Source: Flavobacterium sp. SH_e
GTDB taxonomy: Bacteria; Bacteroidota; Bacteroidia; Flavobacteriales; Flavobacteriaceae
Direction of reading: 5' to 3'
DNA length: 64,000 bases
NCBI RefSeq assembly: GCF_025717045.1
Contig: NZ_JAOVZN010000005.1
Coordinates: 558,001 to 622,000 of the forward strand
Shown here: one piece after another, positions 17,189-26,613 of the stretch
Layout: each line of letters opens with the position of its first letter
Numbering within the stretch: position 1 is the stretch's first letter
Notes under the pieces: generated by a model
Database searches by the model: none
Seen by the model: only the letters and a program-made list of their open reading frames with translations
Told to the model about the DNA's origin: nothing
Position numbers and translations under genes: made by a program

Positions 17189-17743
17189 ATGAATACTATC
17201 AATAAAAAAGACAGCTATAACAAAGATTTAAAAAATCATTTTTCTGATGATCGAAATTTAGGCGAAGATCTAAAAGACGATAGAAGACAAGTAGATAATG
17301 ACAATCGAGAAATTGCAGAACGCGGTTACACAGTTAGAAACGGACATAATCCGAACAGGCCTAATCCTGACCAGGAAGATTACGTTAGCGATGATGATTT
17401 AGATGATCTAAACGATGATTTTCATAACGACAGAGATCTAGAAGACAATAACGACGATATTTATGAAGTAGAATTGGATGATGATAATTATGTTGAAGAA
17501 AATGATGAGTTTGATAATCCGTCAGATTTGAAAGAAGATGAATTTGATTTTAATGAAACTGAAGACGTTTTAGAAGACATCGATGATGAGGATGAAGACG
17601 ACGAAGATGATGATTTTGAAGATGACGATGAAGACGATTACATAGAAGAAGATATCGACGACGATAATGATTATGTTGAAGATGATGTACAAGAAGACAA
17701 TGATGACGAAGAATATCCTGAAAATGATCCGCGCCGATTTTAA
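17189..17743 (+). CDS. Extremely acidic, low-complexity protein
   Basis: Protein of 184 residues. The first 75 are mixed and hydrophilic (ERGYTVRNGHNPNRPNP is the only neutral section); the rest is nearly all Asp and Glu with scattered Tyr, Phe, Val and Ile, ending PENDPRRF. There is no signal peptide, Cys or hydrophobic core, so it is probably disordered and very negatively charged. A TAGCTTTG box stands 30 bases before the ATG and a strong terminator follows, so it is a separate expressed unit. No family is recognised; DNA mimicry, cation binding or a hydration role are only guesses. Confidence 0.75.
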   Translation: MNTINKKDSYNKDLKNHFSDDRNLGEDLKDDRRQVDNDNREIAERGYTVRNGHNPNRPNPDQEDYVSDDDLDDLNDDFHNDRDLEDNNDDIYEVELDDDNYVEENDEFDNPSDLKEDEFDFNETEDVLEDIDDEDEDDEDDDFEDDDEDDYIEEDIDDDNDYVEDDVQEDNDDEEYPENDPRRF

Positions 17744-17762
17744 TATTCTACTTTAGAGAAAT

Positions 17763-17800
17763 AAAAAACCGTCTCGTTAAAAAACGAGACGGTTTTTTTT
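17763..17800 (+). terminator. Strong rho-independent terminator
   Basis: AACCGTCTCGTT and AACGAGACGGTT form a perfect stem around a short A loop and are followed by a T-run, 20 bases after the acidic-protein stop. Confidence 0.92.
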
Positions 17801-17880
17801 GAGCTTAAATTTAACAATTTAATCTATAACAATTCTTAACAGAAATAACAAATAACCATTTTTGAATTATTAAAACCAGA

Positions 17881-17914
17881 AACGACACATTGCAAATGAA
17901 TGTGCCGTTTTAAT
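17881..17914. terminator. Stem-loop downstream of the DUF1328 gene
   Basis: AACGACACATT pairs with AATGTGCCGTT (one wobble) around GCAAATG. It is 25 bases past the stop of the small minus-strand gene ending at 17939 and is a plausible terminator for it. Confidence 0.6.
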
Positions 17915-17938
17915 TTGTCGTTTATTTAACTGATATTC

Positions 17939-18100
17939 TTATACTCTCGATCTTCCGCTGATTAAGGAAATAACGAATAAAACTAAAAATATAAAGAATA
18001 AAATTTTTGCAATACTTGCGGCTCCAGCGGCAATTCCGCCAAAACCAAATATTCCCGCCACAATGGCTAGAATAATAAAAGTGACTGTCCAACGTAACAT
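17939..18100 (-). CDS. DUF1328 small membrane protein (YtjA-like)
   Basis: A 53-residue protein that falls below common length cutoffs. It begins [16 protein letters not shown], continues through the Gly/Ala-rich [15 protein letters not shown] and ends with a second hydrophobic helix and SGRSRV. This is the DUF1328/YtjA pattern: two membrane helices separated by a GGIA-type loop. Such proteins occur widely in stress-related loci; molecular function unknown. The start is an ATG 77 bases past the start of the topoisomerase gap, and the stop is TAA. A stem-loop follows at 17881-17914. Confidence 0.88.
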   Translation of the reverse strand: MLRWTVTFIILAIVAGIFGFGGIAAGAASIAKILFFIFLVLFVISLISGRSRV

Positions 18101-18176
18101 AACAATAGTTTTTTAGTTAATACTGATTTTGTTTGTATTCAAAATTTTATGCTTTTAGAGAGATGCATAAACTCTT

Positions 18177-19274
18177 TTATGAACATGATGAATTTAAATT
18201 GATTTCATAATTCTGAATCAACTCAGAAAATGCGATTTCTGATTTCGTAAAATATTTTCTTGCGCTTCGGCTCTTTTGAGCCAAATCGAAATATTTTTGG
18301 ATGGAACCATCTTCATAAGTCGAAATCAAAAGCGGATGAACGTAATAATCTTTGCAAACTTTTCTTGTGTTTCCAAGCGCTTCGGCTGTTAAATCAAAGG
18401 CTGTAATTATATTCTGTTTGATTTCTTTTTCATCTGAAGTGATTCCCATTTCCATTAAACTTTCAAAGAAAATAATTGATGCTGCCCAAGTTCTAAAATC
18501 TTTCGCGCTGAAATATTCGCCCGAAATATGGTGCAGATATTCATTTACAGCGTGACTATCTAAAACTTTTCTTTCTCCGTTTTTATCGTAATATTTAAAA
18601 ACTTCGTAACCTGGAATTTCTTCACAACGGCTTACCAATTTTATTAGTTGCTTGTTTCGGGTCGTAATGGTATGCTGTTTTCCTTTTTTGCCAATAAATT
18701 CAAATCGAAGTGAATTTCTATTAATGTTGATATGACGTTTTCTAAGAGTAGAAAGTCCGTACGATTTGTTGTCTTTGGCGTACTTCTCATTTCCGATTCT
18801 GATATGTGTCTCTTCCATTAACCGAATCACTAAAGCGGTTACTTTTTCTTTAGACCATTCTTTCTGTTCCAAATCAAGATCGACTTGCTTTCTAATGGAT
18901 GGCAGTTTTGCACCAAATTCAGCTATTTTATAAAACTTCGTTTGATTCCGAATCAAATTCCATTTTGGATGATAGCGGTATTGTTTTCTATTTTTTAAAT
19001 CTGTTCCAACGGCTTGCAAATGTCCGTTTGTAATATCAGTTATTCGGACATTTTCCCAAGCTGGCGGAAGTACTAGACTATTAATGCGTTTAATTTCATG
19101 TTTGCTTTTCACGTTTTTTCCGTTCTTTTTATAAACGAAATTTTCTCCTTCGCGGCAGCGTACAATTGTCAATTGATTATCATTGATGTATTCCAAATCT
19201 AATTTTTCAATTACTAAATGAGGTGCTTTAATCAGCTGATTCATTAAGATTTCTTTTTTGGCTGCAGCATTCAT
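18177..19274 (-). CDS. DNA topoisomerase IB (poxvirus-like)
   Basis: Protein of 365 residues. The N-terminal domain contains LPPAWENVRI and HLQAVGTDLKNRKQYRYHP, the signature of bacterial type IB enzymes. The catalytic domain has RIGNEKYAKDNKSYGLSTLRKRHI, FIGKKGKQH, KDFRTWAAS and the C-terminal VCKDYYVHP, where the Tyr before VHP is the probable nucleophile. These enzymes relax supercoils by forming a 3'-phosphotyrosine link, without ATP. It lies 41 bases downstream of the small Rho-N-like gene and may share its transcript. Confidence 0.94.
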   Translation of the reverse strand: MNAAAKKEILMNQLIKAPHLVIEKLDLEYINDNQLTIVRCREGENFVYKKNGKNVKSKHEIKRINSLVLPPAWENVRITDITNGHLQAVGTDLKNRKQYRYHPKWNLIRNQTKFYKIAEFGAKLPSIRKQVDLDLEQKEWSKEKVTALVIRLMEETHIRIGNEKYAKDNKSYGLSTLRKRHININRNSLRFEFIGKKGKQHTITTRNKQLIKLVSRCEEIPGYEVFKYYDKNGERKVLDSHAVNEYLHHISGEYFSAKDFRTWAASIIFFESLMEMGITSDEKEIKQNIITAFDLTAEALGNTRKVCKDYYVHPLLISTYEDGSIQKYFDLAQKSRSARKYFTKSEIAFSELIQNYEINLNSSCS

Positions 19275-19315
19275 GTTATTTAAATTTTTATCACACTATT
19301 GTTTTATTTTAAATT

Positions 19316-19555
19316 TTAATTATTTCTAAGCGATTCTATTAGATCTTTTTTGTTCATATTAGATCTTCCTTTTATGCCCACTTTACTGGCTTGTTTTAGA
19401 AGTTCATCTTTTGTCCATTCGTCATAAGGCTTTGCTTTTCCACCTTTCTTTCCTGCATCTGGCGTGTTTGCGATACGAGCCGATTTTTCTTTGCTATATC
19501 CTTTTTTTACCAATGCTTCATATTGCTCTTCATTCTTAATTCTTGGATCTGGCAT
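19316..19555 (-). CDS. Small basic protein with Rho-N-like helical repeat
   Basis: Protein of 79 residues starting MPDPRIKNEEQYEAL; an ATG 24 bases upstream adds only MLILNFKV and is less likely. The middle has GYSKEKSARIANTPDAGKKGG, and the end WTKDELLKQASKVGIKGRS followed by KKDLIESLRNN resembles a Rho N-terminal (SAP-like) helical motif that binds nucleic acid. Such proteins are often annotated DUF7218 or Rho termination factor N-domain. Basic charge and the topoisomerase neighbour suggest a DNA-associated role, which is inference. Confidence 0.8.
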   Translation of the reverse strand: MPDPRIKNEEQYEALVKKGYSKEKSARIANTPDAGKKGGKAKPYDEWTKDELLKQASKVGIKGRSNMNKKDLIESLRNN

Positions 19556-19695
19556 AACTTTAAAATTTAAGATTAACATTTAGACATTCTGTGTCGAAAA
19601 CTGTTAAGTCAAAATTCATTAATAACTAAGGATTTTCTGTTATAGAATTTTAGTTTGAAATTTCAAATTTGTAGGATGGGAATTGTGTAAATTGT

Positions 19696-19758
19696 TGATG
19701 GTTAATGGTTGATGGTTGAACAAAAAAAATCCCAACTCTTTTGGAATTGGGATTAAAT
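19696..19758 (-). terminator. Terminator preceded by a TGATGGTTAATGGTTG direct repeat
   Basis: AATCCCAA and TTGGGATT form a stem with an A/T flank and would end the minus-strand gene stopping at 19863. On its left are tandem GGTTGATGGTTAATGG-like units (19696-19719), a type also seen as TAATGGTTAATTG at 33854-33880. Confidence 0.65.
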
Positions 19759-19862
19759 TAATTTACCGAGTTTATTTTTAGGTGAACAAAATTCTTTCAG
19801 CTTAATACTTTTACAGCTTCCAGGAATTTGAATTGTGAGAAGTATGGTTCATATTTAAAATA

Positions 19863-20258
19863 TCAGCTCCAGCTCATATTTATCAAAACTTTATTTCCTG
19901 TAATTTCTACCCTTCCTCCATAAGATTGCAAGCTTTTTGGGTGAATTTCATAAATCTTAGTGTTTTCTTTAATCTCTGGAATATTATTTTGAAAGCCTTT
20001 GCTTAGTTGCATCCATTTCTTTATTTCAGATTCAGAACTTTCAAATTCTATAATAAATTGTCGCGTAAAAATAGAGCCTTTTTTTTCCATACTAATTATT
20101 TCTGAATTTTTAGGGAGTTTTTCAAGCTGTCCCCAACTTAAAGCACATTTAATAGCATCTTCTTTTTGCCAAGGCATTACAAAAGAGGAAAAATAGTTTA
20201 GGTATAAGGAAAAAATTCCTAACAAAAATAATATCGAAAATATCTTAATGATCTTCAT
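19863..20258 (-). CDS. Hypothetical protein with N-terminal membrane anchor
   Basis: Protein of 131 residues. The first 25 (KIFSILFLLGIFSLYLNYF) form a membrane anchor or uncleaved signal. The rest is a small globular part with WQKEDAIKCALSWGQLEKLP, IISMEKKGSIFTRQFIIEFE and YGGRVEITGNKVLINMSWS. I do not recognise a family. It lies 21 bases downstream of the secreted XAC2610-like gene on the same strand and is probably co-transcribed, so an envelope-related pair is possible. Confidence 0.65.
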   Translation of the reverse strand: MKIIKIFSILFLLGIFSLYLNYFSSFVMPWQKEDAIKCALSWGQLEKLPKNSEIISMEKKGSIFTRQFIIEFESSESEIKKWMQLSKGFQNNIPEIKENTKIYEIHPKSLQSYGGRVEITGNKVLINMSWS

Positions 20259-20279
20259 TTGAAAATAATTTTAAACCAA

Positions 20280-21146
20280 TTAATCACATTTAATATTCTT
20301 ATAATCCTGTATTTTGTCATCATATTCTAGGCAAGTCTTTTTTACCAAAATCATTTTATTATTGACTACTTTATATTCGGCTCTTTCAATGCTTCTTCCT
20401 GCACAGCATTGATTGTGCTCGTAAATTCTTTTGGTTTTACTGTCGAATTCTAAAGAAGTTCCGCTGAAACTGCTTTCAAAATATTTACCTGTTTTCGGAT
20501 TAAAGAGAAAATATATTCGTGAAGTATTTGGTCCTGCATAACTGGATTCAAAAACGGAGAATTCTTCAAATCCATCAAAATTATAATCGCCTGTATTTAC
20601 ATTGTACAATCCCCAAAGCTGACATGCGACATCGACTTTCTGAATTAATTTATCGGTCTTTTTTTCAATAATTTTTATTCCTGAAACTCCAGAAGAACCG
20701 CCTTTTTCTTTCGAAATGACTAATTTAAAATACTTGTCTTTTAAAGAAACTGGCTGTAAAATCTCTCTTTCTGTCCATTCTTCGCCATTATTATTGAGGT
20801 CAAATTCTTTCGTCAAACTTATTTTAAGTTCTTTTCCCGAAATCAAATCTTTCCAAATTCCGTTTAATTGATCACTTTCAGCACTATAATTTTCGAAACT
20901 CAATTTCGCGGTTTCTTTATCATTTTTATCCTTTTCTGTAAATACTAAAGTTTTGCCATTCAATTTAGCATTTAAAACAATTGAAGTATCAAAATTGCAA
21001 TAAGCATAAATTGCCGTTCCTTGTCCGTCAGAATAAATGTCAGTTACAAACTCAATTGGATATTTATCAATGAAACCTTTATAATTGATTTGGGCTGATG
21101 CAAAAATTGTCATTAAAAGAAATAGAATTGTAATTTTTTGTTTCAT
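20280..21146 (-). CDS. Secreted XAC2610-like protein
   Basis: Protein of 288 residues with a cleavable signal (MKQKITILFLLMTIFASAQ). Residues about 20-125 form a beta-rich part. The C-terminal half has GDYNFDGFEEFSVFESSYAG, FLFNPKTGKYF, SLEFDSKTK and NQCCAGRSIERAEY, which fits my memory of XAC2610-related domains; the FG-GAP-like turn NFDGFEEF may bind calcium. It would be periplasmic or on the outer surface. The paired Cys in QCCAG and Cys in DVACQL could form disulfides. Function unknown. Confidence 0.65.
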   Translation of the reverse strand: MKQKITILFLLMTIFASAQINYKGFIDKYPIEFVTDIYSDGQGTAIYAYCNFDTSIVLNAKLNGKTLVFTEKDKNDKETAKLSFENYSAESDQLNGIWKDLISGKELKISLTKEFDLNNNGEEWTEREILQPVSLKDKYFKLVISKEKGGSSGVSGIKIIEKKTDKLIQKVDVACQLWGLYNVNTGDYNFDGFEEFSVFESSYAGPNTSRIYFLFNPKTGKYFESSFSGTSLEFDSKTKRIYEHNQCCAGRSIERAEYKVVNNKMILVKKTCLEYDDKIQDYKNIKCD

Positions 21147-21217
21147 GAATAATATTTCTGATTACAAGTTTTAAATTAAAAATTATTTTGATAAATCATT
21201 TAAATGATCCATCATCA

Positions 21218-21400
21218 TTAATAAATTGAAATTCTAATAAATGTTCCAAATTGACCACGCCAATCTTCAGTGTCATTTTCTATTGCCGTATCCCAACGAA
21301 TCACTCCACAAAAATTAGACTTATCTAATTCATCTTTTATAACAACTCCTAATTCGTTATTTAAAGAGACTTTCATTCCATAATTAAAATCATTTTCCAT
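21218..21400 (-). CDS. Small hypothetical protein
   Basis: A 60-residue frame without signal or membrane segment: KVSLNNELGVVIKDELDKS, CGVIRWDTAIENDTEDWRGQFG, FIRISIY. The pattern of short strands with a GVI repeat looks like a small beta-barrel, and the codon use is native. No family recognised. It is 71 bases upstream of the XAC2610-like gene on the same strand. Confidence 0.5.
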   Translation of the reverse strand: MENDFNYGMKVSLNNELGVVIKDELDKSNFCGVIRWDTAIENDTEDWRGQFGTFIRISIY

Positions 21401-21528
21401 AAAATAGATTTTGAGCTAATATAGAAATTTAACTACATCTTAATCCTATAACAATCCATAAAAATCCTGTAAAATTTTCTTACAGCTTCTCTATAATTTT
21501 ACATTATAACATTTAAACTATTAAAATC

Positions 21529-22116
21529 ATGAAAAAGTTATTATTAGCCGGAAAAGCCATTTTAGGAGCAGCACTTATCATTATATTCCTTCAATCTTGT
21601 AAAAACGAAACCAAACAAGAAGATCCAAAAGAAGTTGCAGAAGATGCAAACGAGGCAAAATTCGATTCTATTGACAGCAAAGAAGACGATTCTGAATTTT
21701 TAGTTGATCAAGCCGAAATTAATTTAGCTGAAATCGAAATCGGTAAACTGGCACAAACAAAAAGTACAAACGCCGAAGTGAAAAAATTTGGTAAAATGCT
21801 TGTTGATGAGCATACTAAATCAGCTTCTGAAGTGAGTGCTTTAGCAAAAGCGAAAAACTTTACTCTGCCAACTTCTCTAACCGAAGAAGGTCAAGACGAA
21901 TACAATAAATTAAACGAAAAATCTGGTGTTGATTTTGATAAAAAATTCGCTGATATGATGATTGACGGTCATGAAAAAGCAATCAAAAAATTAGAGAAAG
22001 CCGCAAAAGATGCCAACGATCAAGAAGTTAGAACTTGGGCTTCCAACAATATTGCAGGTTTAACAGCGCATTTAGAACATGCTAAAATGCTGAAACAAAA
22101 CCTAGACAAAAAGTAA
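21529..22116 (+). CDS. DUF4142 lipoprotein
   Basis: Protein of 195 residues. A lipobox (IIIFLQSC) puts Cys24 as the lipidated residue, followed by an acidic linker. The DUF4142 domain (about 58-193) is a ferritin-like helical bundle: LVDQAEINLAEIEIGKLAQ, FGKMLVDEHTKSASE, MMIDGHEKAIKKLEKAA and LTAHLEHAKMLKQ, with His in each helix pair. Members are periplasmic and often appear in stress loci; function not established. It has its own terminator at 22233-22274. Confidence 0.92.
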   Translation: MKKLLLAGKAILGAALIIIFLQSCKNETKQEDPKEVAEDANEAKFDSIDSKEDDSEFLVDQAEINLAEIEIGKLAQTKSTNAEVKKFGKMLVDEHTKSASEVSALAKAKNFTLPTSLTEEGQDEYNKLNEKSGVDFDKKFADMMIDGHEKAIKKLEKAAKDANDQEVRTWASNNIAGLTAHLEHAKMLKQNLDKK

Positions 22117-22147
22117 AATAAATTTAATTGGTTATTATTTATTTTTT

Positions 22148-22349
22148 TAGATGCAAAGGCTCAAAGTTGCAAAGGTTCAAAGGTTTCTTTTAATAGAAAG
22201 AACTTTTGCTTTTAAGTCTTCATTTATTTACAAAACCCTCAAGAGTTGAATTGCTTGAGGGTTTGTTTTTTTTTACAGATATAGAGTTACATAGAGACAA
22301 AGGTTCAGAGTTTTTTCTTTGTCCCTTTGAACCTTTGCAACTTTGAACC

Positions 22350-22350
<1 letters not shown>
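22148..22350. repeat. GCAAAGGTTCAAAGG-type repeat tract around a terminator
   Basis: Left copies (ATGCAAAGGCTCAAAGTTGC, AAAGGTTCAAAGG) and right copies (TTTGAACCTTTGCAACTTTG) are inverted. They surround a classic stem AAACCCTCAAG/CTTGAGGGTTT (22233-22264) with a T-run that ends the DUF4142 transcript. The right copies run directly into the stop codon of the aldo/keto reductase gene at 22350. Confidence 0.75.
22233..22274 (+). terminator. Terminator of the DUF4142 gene
   Basis: Perfect 11-bp stem AAACCCTCAAG/CTTGAGGGTTT, loop of 10 bases, then G and a long T-run. Confidence 0.88.
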
Positions 22351-23631
<1,281 letters not shown>

Positions 23632-24684
23632 TTATTTTAAAGACTCCATATCAATTACAAAACGATATTTGATATCTCCTTTTAATAATCTTTCGTAAGC
23701 ATCATTTACGTCGTTTACGCCAATTAATTCTATGTCTGCAGTAATGTTGTGTTCTGCACAAAAATCAAGCATTTCTTGAGTTTCTGCGATTCCACCAATT
23801 GCTGAACCAGCGAAGCTTCTTCTTCCTAATAAAAGGCTGAAAGAAGTTACGGGAAGTGGTTCCATTGGAGCTCCAACAAGTGTTAACGTTCCGTCTACTT
23901 TAAGTAGATTTAAATACGAATCGATATTGTGTTCAGCTGAAACGCAGTCTAAAATAAAGTTCAAACTTTTAGCATGTTTTGCCATTTGTTCTTGATCTGT
24001 AGATAAAACTACTTCGTCTGCTCCAAGACTTTTTGCTGCATCAAATTTAGATACCGATGTAGTAAAAACCACCACATGAGCTCCCATAGCTTTCGCCAAT
24101 TTGATTCCCATATGTCCTAAACCGCCAATTCCTACGATTCCTACTTTTTGCCCAGGCCCAACTTTCCAGTGTTTTAACGGAGAATAAGTTGTAATTCCGG
24201 CACAAAGTAATGGTGCAACTCCAGCAAGATCTAATTTATCAGAAATATGTAATACATAATTTTCATCTACAACAATACTTTGAGAATATCCTCCAAAAGT
24301 ATGTCCGCCTAAATGTTTGTCTGGTGAATTGAATGTCAATATGTTCCCTTCGTCACAGTATTGTTCTAAATCATTTTTGCAATGTTCACATTCTCTACAA
24401 GAATCTACCATACAGCCAACTCCAGCCAGTTCACCAACTTTAAAGTTTTTTACATGATCCCCTACTTTTACTACTCTTCCCACGATTTCGTGACCTGGAA
24501 CAATTGGATACATTGTTCCATGCCATTCATTTCTAGCTGAGTGCAAATCTGAGTGACAAATTCCGCAATACAAAATTTCGATTTCTACGTCGTGTGCCTG
24601 TACTGCTCTTCTTTTAATATCTAGGGTCTTCAATGGTGCCTCGGCAGCTTCAGTACCAAAGGCTTTAATGCTTTTTGTTTCCAT
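23632..24684 (-). CDS. Zinc-dependent NAD(P) alcohol dehydrogenase (YahK/cinnamyl type)
   Basis: Protein of 350 residues, medium-chain dehydrogenase. Catalytic zinc ligands: Cys in YCGICHSDLH and the His/Glu of PGHEIVG; structural zinc: the four Cys of CRECEHCKNDLEQYC. Rossmann motif GIGGLGHMGIKLAKAMG. The subgroup reduces aldehydes such as cinnamaldehyde or succinate semialdehyde with NADPH. It lies between a cupin and an aldo/keto reductase under the AraC regulator, which suggests an aldehyde detoxification set. Confidence 0.94.
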   Translation of the reverse strand: METKSIKAFGTEAAEAPLKTLDIKRRAVQAHDVEIEILYCGICHSDLHSARNEWHGTMYPIVPGHEIVGRVVKVGDHVKNFKVGELAGVGCMVDSCRECEHCKNDLEQYCDEGNILTFNSPDKHLGGHTFGGYSQSIVVDENYVLHISDKLDLAGVAPLLCAGITTYSPLKHWKVGPGQKVGIVGIGGLGHMGIKLAKAMGAHVVVFTTSVSKFDAAKSLGADEVVLSTDQEQMAKHAKSLNFILDCVSAEHNIDSYLNLLKVDGTLTLVGAPMEPLPVTSFSLLLGRRSFAGSAIGGIAETQEMLDFCAEHNITADIELIGVNDVNDAYERLLKGDIKYRFVIDMESLK

Positions 24685-24695
24685 AATTTATTGTT

Positions 24696-24885
24696 GTTTT
24701 TTGTTTCAAGTTTCAAGTTTCAAACCGTTCTGAAATCGCAATAGAAATCTAGCTGATTCTTATTGATTTACAAACAGTTACATAAATTTCGATTATTTTT
24801 ACCTAATCAAAAAATATAATCTGTTATAAATCAGTAAAATCTGCGCAAAAAACTTAGTATTTCAAAATCTTAGTATCTCGGAGAC
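24696..24885. repeat. GTTTCAA direct repeats and CTTAG-type repeat
   Basis: Three tandem GTTTCAA units (24703-24722) lie just upstream of the dehydrogenase start. A CTTAG tract (CTTAGTATTTCAAAATCTTAGTATCTCGGAGACTTAG, written here only by its key words) occupies 24853-24889, reaching the stop codon of the cupin gene. Confidence 0.5.
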
Positions 24886-25284
24886 TTAGAAAGAATAATA
24901 TTCCTCATCAGTAACACTGTCCATCCATGTTCCTGAACCTTTGTCCACTTCTGTAACGATGGTAATATGAGAATATCTTGTTTTTGGAGTTGCTCCGTAC
25001 CAATGTTCTACTCCAGGTAAAACTGTAATTACTTTTCCTTTTTCGATAAGATTAATTTGTCCGCCTCTTTCTTGGTAATACCCAACTCCATCTGTTACAA
25101 TGATTAGTTGCAAACTTGCATTACTGTGCCAATTACTTCTTGCTCCGGGTTCAAAAGAAATATCTTTGATAACAGTATTTTCAGGATGAATTTCGCTTGT
25201 TTGCTTTTTATATGACACTTCGCCTGTCATATAAGTATTTGGGATTTTACCTTCTTCGATTACAGCAGTGAAATGTGTCGACAT
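24886..25284 (-). CDS. Cupin-domain protein
   Basis: Protein of 132 residues, single cupin fold. Motif 1 is NWHSNASLQLIIVTDGVGYYQERGG with its metal-binding His replaced in part (one His before SNAS and Gln at L-Q-L), motif 2 is VLPGVEHWYGATP. Similar proteins are found with carboxymuconolactone decarboxylases and quinone-related oxidoreductases. It could be an isomerase or dioxygenase-like metal enzyme or a binding protein. It is the first gene after the AraC regulator, and two palindromes lie in the 308-base gap upstream (25333-25382). Confidence 0.85.
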   Translation of the reverse strand: MSTHFTAVIEEGKIPNTYMTGEVSYKKQTSEIHPENTVIKDISFEPGARSNWHSNASLQLIIVTDGVGYYQERGGQINLIEKGKVITVLPGVEHWYGATPKTRYSHITIVTEVDKGSGTWMDSVTDEEYYSF

Positions 25285-25592
25285 AATTTCGTTGTTTTTA
25301 GGTTAATAATTAATTTAAAAGTTGTTATAAGCTTATTTCAGTGAAATAATCAATACATCGAATCTCTTTCTAGAAAGAGATTTTGATTTTAGCAATATTT
25401 TAAAAATGTTATATTTTTCTATTATCAAAAATTTAAAACTAAATATAAAGCTGGACATCGCTTTTGTGAAGTGTCATTTAGCCGTTTAAAAACTGATACA
25501 AAGATTCGTTGTTTATTTCAGGGCAAATGTAGAACAATACTACAATGCTGAAATAACAATATTCAAACAAAAAATTAAGAAATTGAAACAAT
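25285..25592. other. Gap with two palindromes, upstream of the cupin gene
   Basis: 308 bases with no gene. Contents: TTATTTCA-G-TGAAATAA at 25333-25349 and a perfect 22-bp palindrome AATCTCTTTCTAGAAAGAGATT at 25361-25382, both within 100 bases of the cupin start; no other structure seen. Confidence 0.7.
25333..25382 (-). promoter_or_regulatory. Two palindromes upstream of the cupin gene, candidate operators
   Basis: Arms TTATTTCA and TGAAATAA (25333-25349) and the perfect 22-bp palindrome at 25361-25382 lie 49 to 98 bases before the cupin ATG. The second lacks a T-run on the minus strand, so it is not an obvious terminator of the AraC gene. AraC proteins usually prefer direct repeats, so the binding protein is open. 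Confidence 0.45.
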
Positions 25593-26462
25593 TTACATTC
25601 GAAGTGATTTCGGAACCGTTCCTGTAAGTCTTTTAAAGTAATTATTGAAGTAACTCGGATATTCAAATCCAAGCGAGTAACCAATATCCGAAATGCTCCA
25701 ATCTGTGTGTTGCAATAAAGCTTTTGCTTCGTTGATTATTCTTTCGGAAATGTGAGCCGTAGTTGGCTTTCCAGTAACTTCTTTTACAGAACGATTTAAG
25801 TGATTTACGTGCACAGAAAGGCTTTGCGCGTAATCTTGAGGCGTTTTTAAGGCTAAAGGCTGATTTTTAGTCTCGATTGGAAATTGTCTTTCTAATAATT
25901 CTAAAAACAGAGAAGTAATTCTTGAAGAAGCATTTTTATGTTTAAAGAAATTCTCCGAAGGCTGCATTTTCATCGATTCATGAATAATCAAATTGACGTA
26001 ACTGCGCATCAAATCATCTTTGAATGCATAATCGGTTTCATATTCTTCGATCATTTTTTGGAACAACGAATCTATAAACACCTTTTGCTCAGGAGTTAAA
26101 GAAAAAATTGGAGTTCCTCCTATTTTAAACAAAGGCGATTCGTGAAGAGTTTCTGATCTATCTTTGGTTTTAAAAAACTCTTCTGTAAAAACGCAGGCAT
26201 AACCTTCGTATCCTTCAGAAAGCGTTTCCCATGAATATGGAATAATCGGATTACCGAAAAACAAAATCGTTCCATCGGTTTCTATTCCGCGGTCAGCATA
26301 TTGTATAATGCTTTTACTAGTGTTTATACAGATTTTATAAAAGTCTCTTCGGCTGTAAACGGGAACTTTACTGAAATCTCCATTTATAGGATAAACTTTA
26401 AAACCTTTCATCTTCAAATCTGAAGTGAAATCGCAATTCTGTGTTTCTGTTTGATTATTCAT
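25593..26462 (-). CDS. AraC family transcriptional regulator
   Basis: Protein of 289 residues. The N-terminal half (about 1-170) is a cupin-like sensing part (ILFFGNPIIPYSWETL). The C-terminus has two helix-turn-helix motifs, with the second clear: DWSISDIGYSLGFEYPSYFNNYFKRLTGTVPKSLR. This is the group often beside oxidoreductase genes that respond to aldehydes or redox compounds. The gene runs toward the cupin, dehydrogenase and reductase, so it probably controls them. A TAACTTTG box lies 5 bases before the ATG, which suggests a very short or absent leader. Confidence 0.93.
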   Translation of the reverse strand: MNNQTETQNCDFTSDLKMKGFKVYPINGDFSKVPVYSRRDFYKICINTSKSIIQYADRGIETDGTILFFGNPIIPYSWETLSEGYEGYACVFTEEFFKTKDRSETLHESPLFKIGGTPIFSLTPEQKVFIDSLFQKMIEEYETDYAFKDDLMRSYVNLIIHESMKMQPSENFFKHKNASSRITSLFLELLERQFPIETKNQPLALKTPQDYAQSLSVHVNHLNRSVKEVTGKPTTAHISERIINEAKALLQHTDWSISDIGYSLGFEYPSYFNNYFKRLTGTVPKSLRM

Positions 26463-26466
26463 TTTG

Positions 26467-26474
26467 CAAAGTTA
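26467..26474 (-). promoter_or_regulatory. -7 box (TAACTTTG) at the AraC start codon
   Basis: TAACTTTG matches the Bacteroidota -7 consensus TAnnTTTG and is followed by CAAA and the ATG. No TTG was found at the right spacing upstream, so this is a partial match. Confidence 0.4.
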
Positions 26475-26613
26475 TGAAAATCAAACATTATTCTTTTGTT
26501 AATTTTTTGTTTCAGATTTAAAGTTTCAGGTCTGTTAATTTAACCGCAGAGTTCGTTAAGTTTTTTTTGATTAAGAGAAAATGCTTGCAAAGTCGCAGAG
26601 ACGCAAAGTTCTT

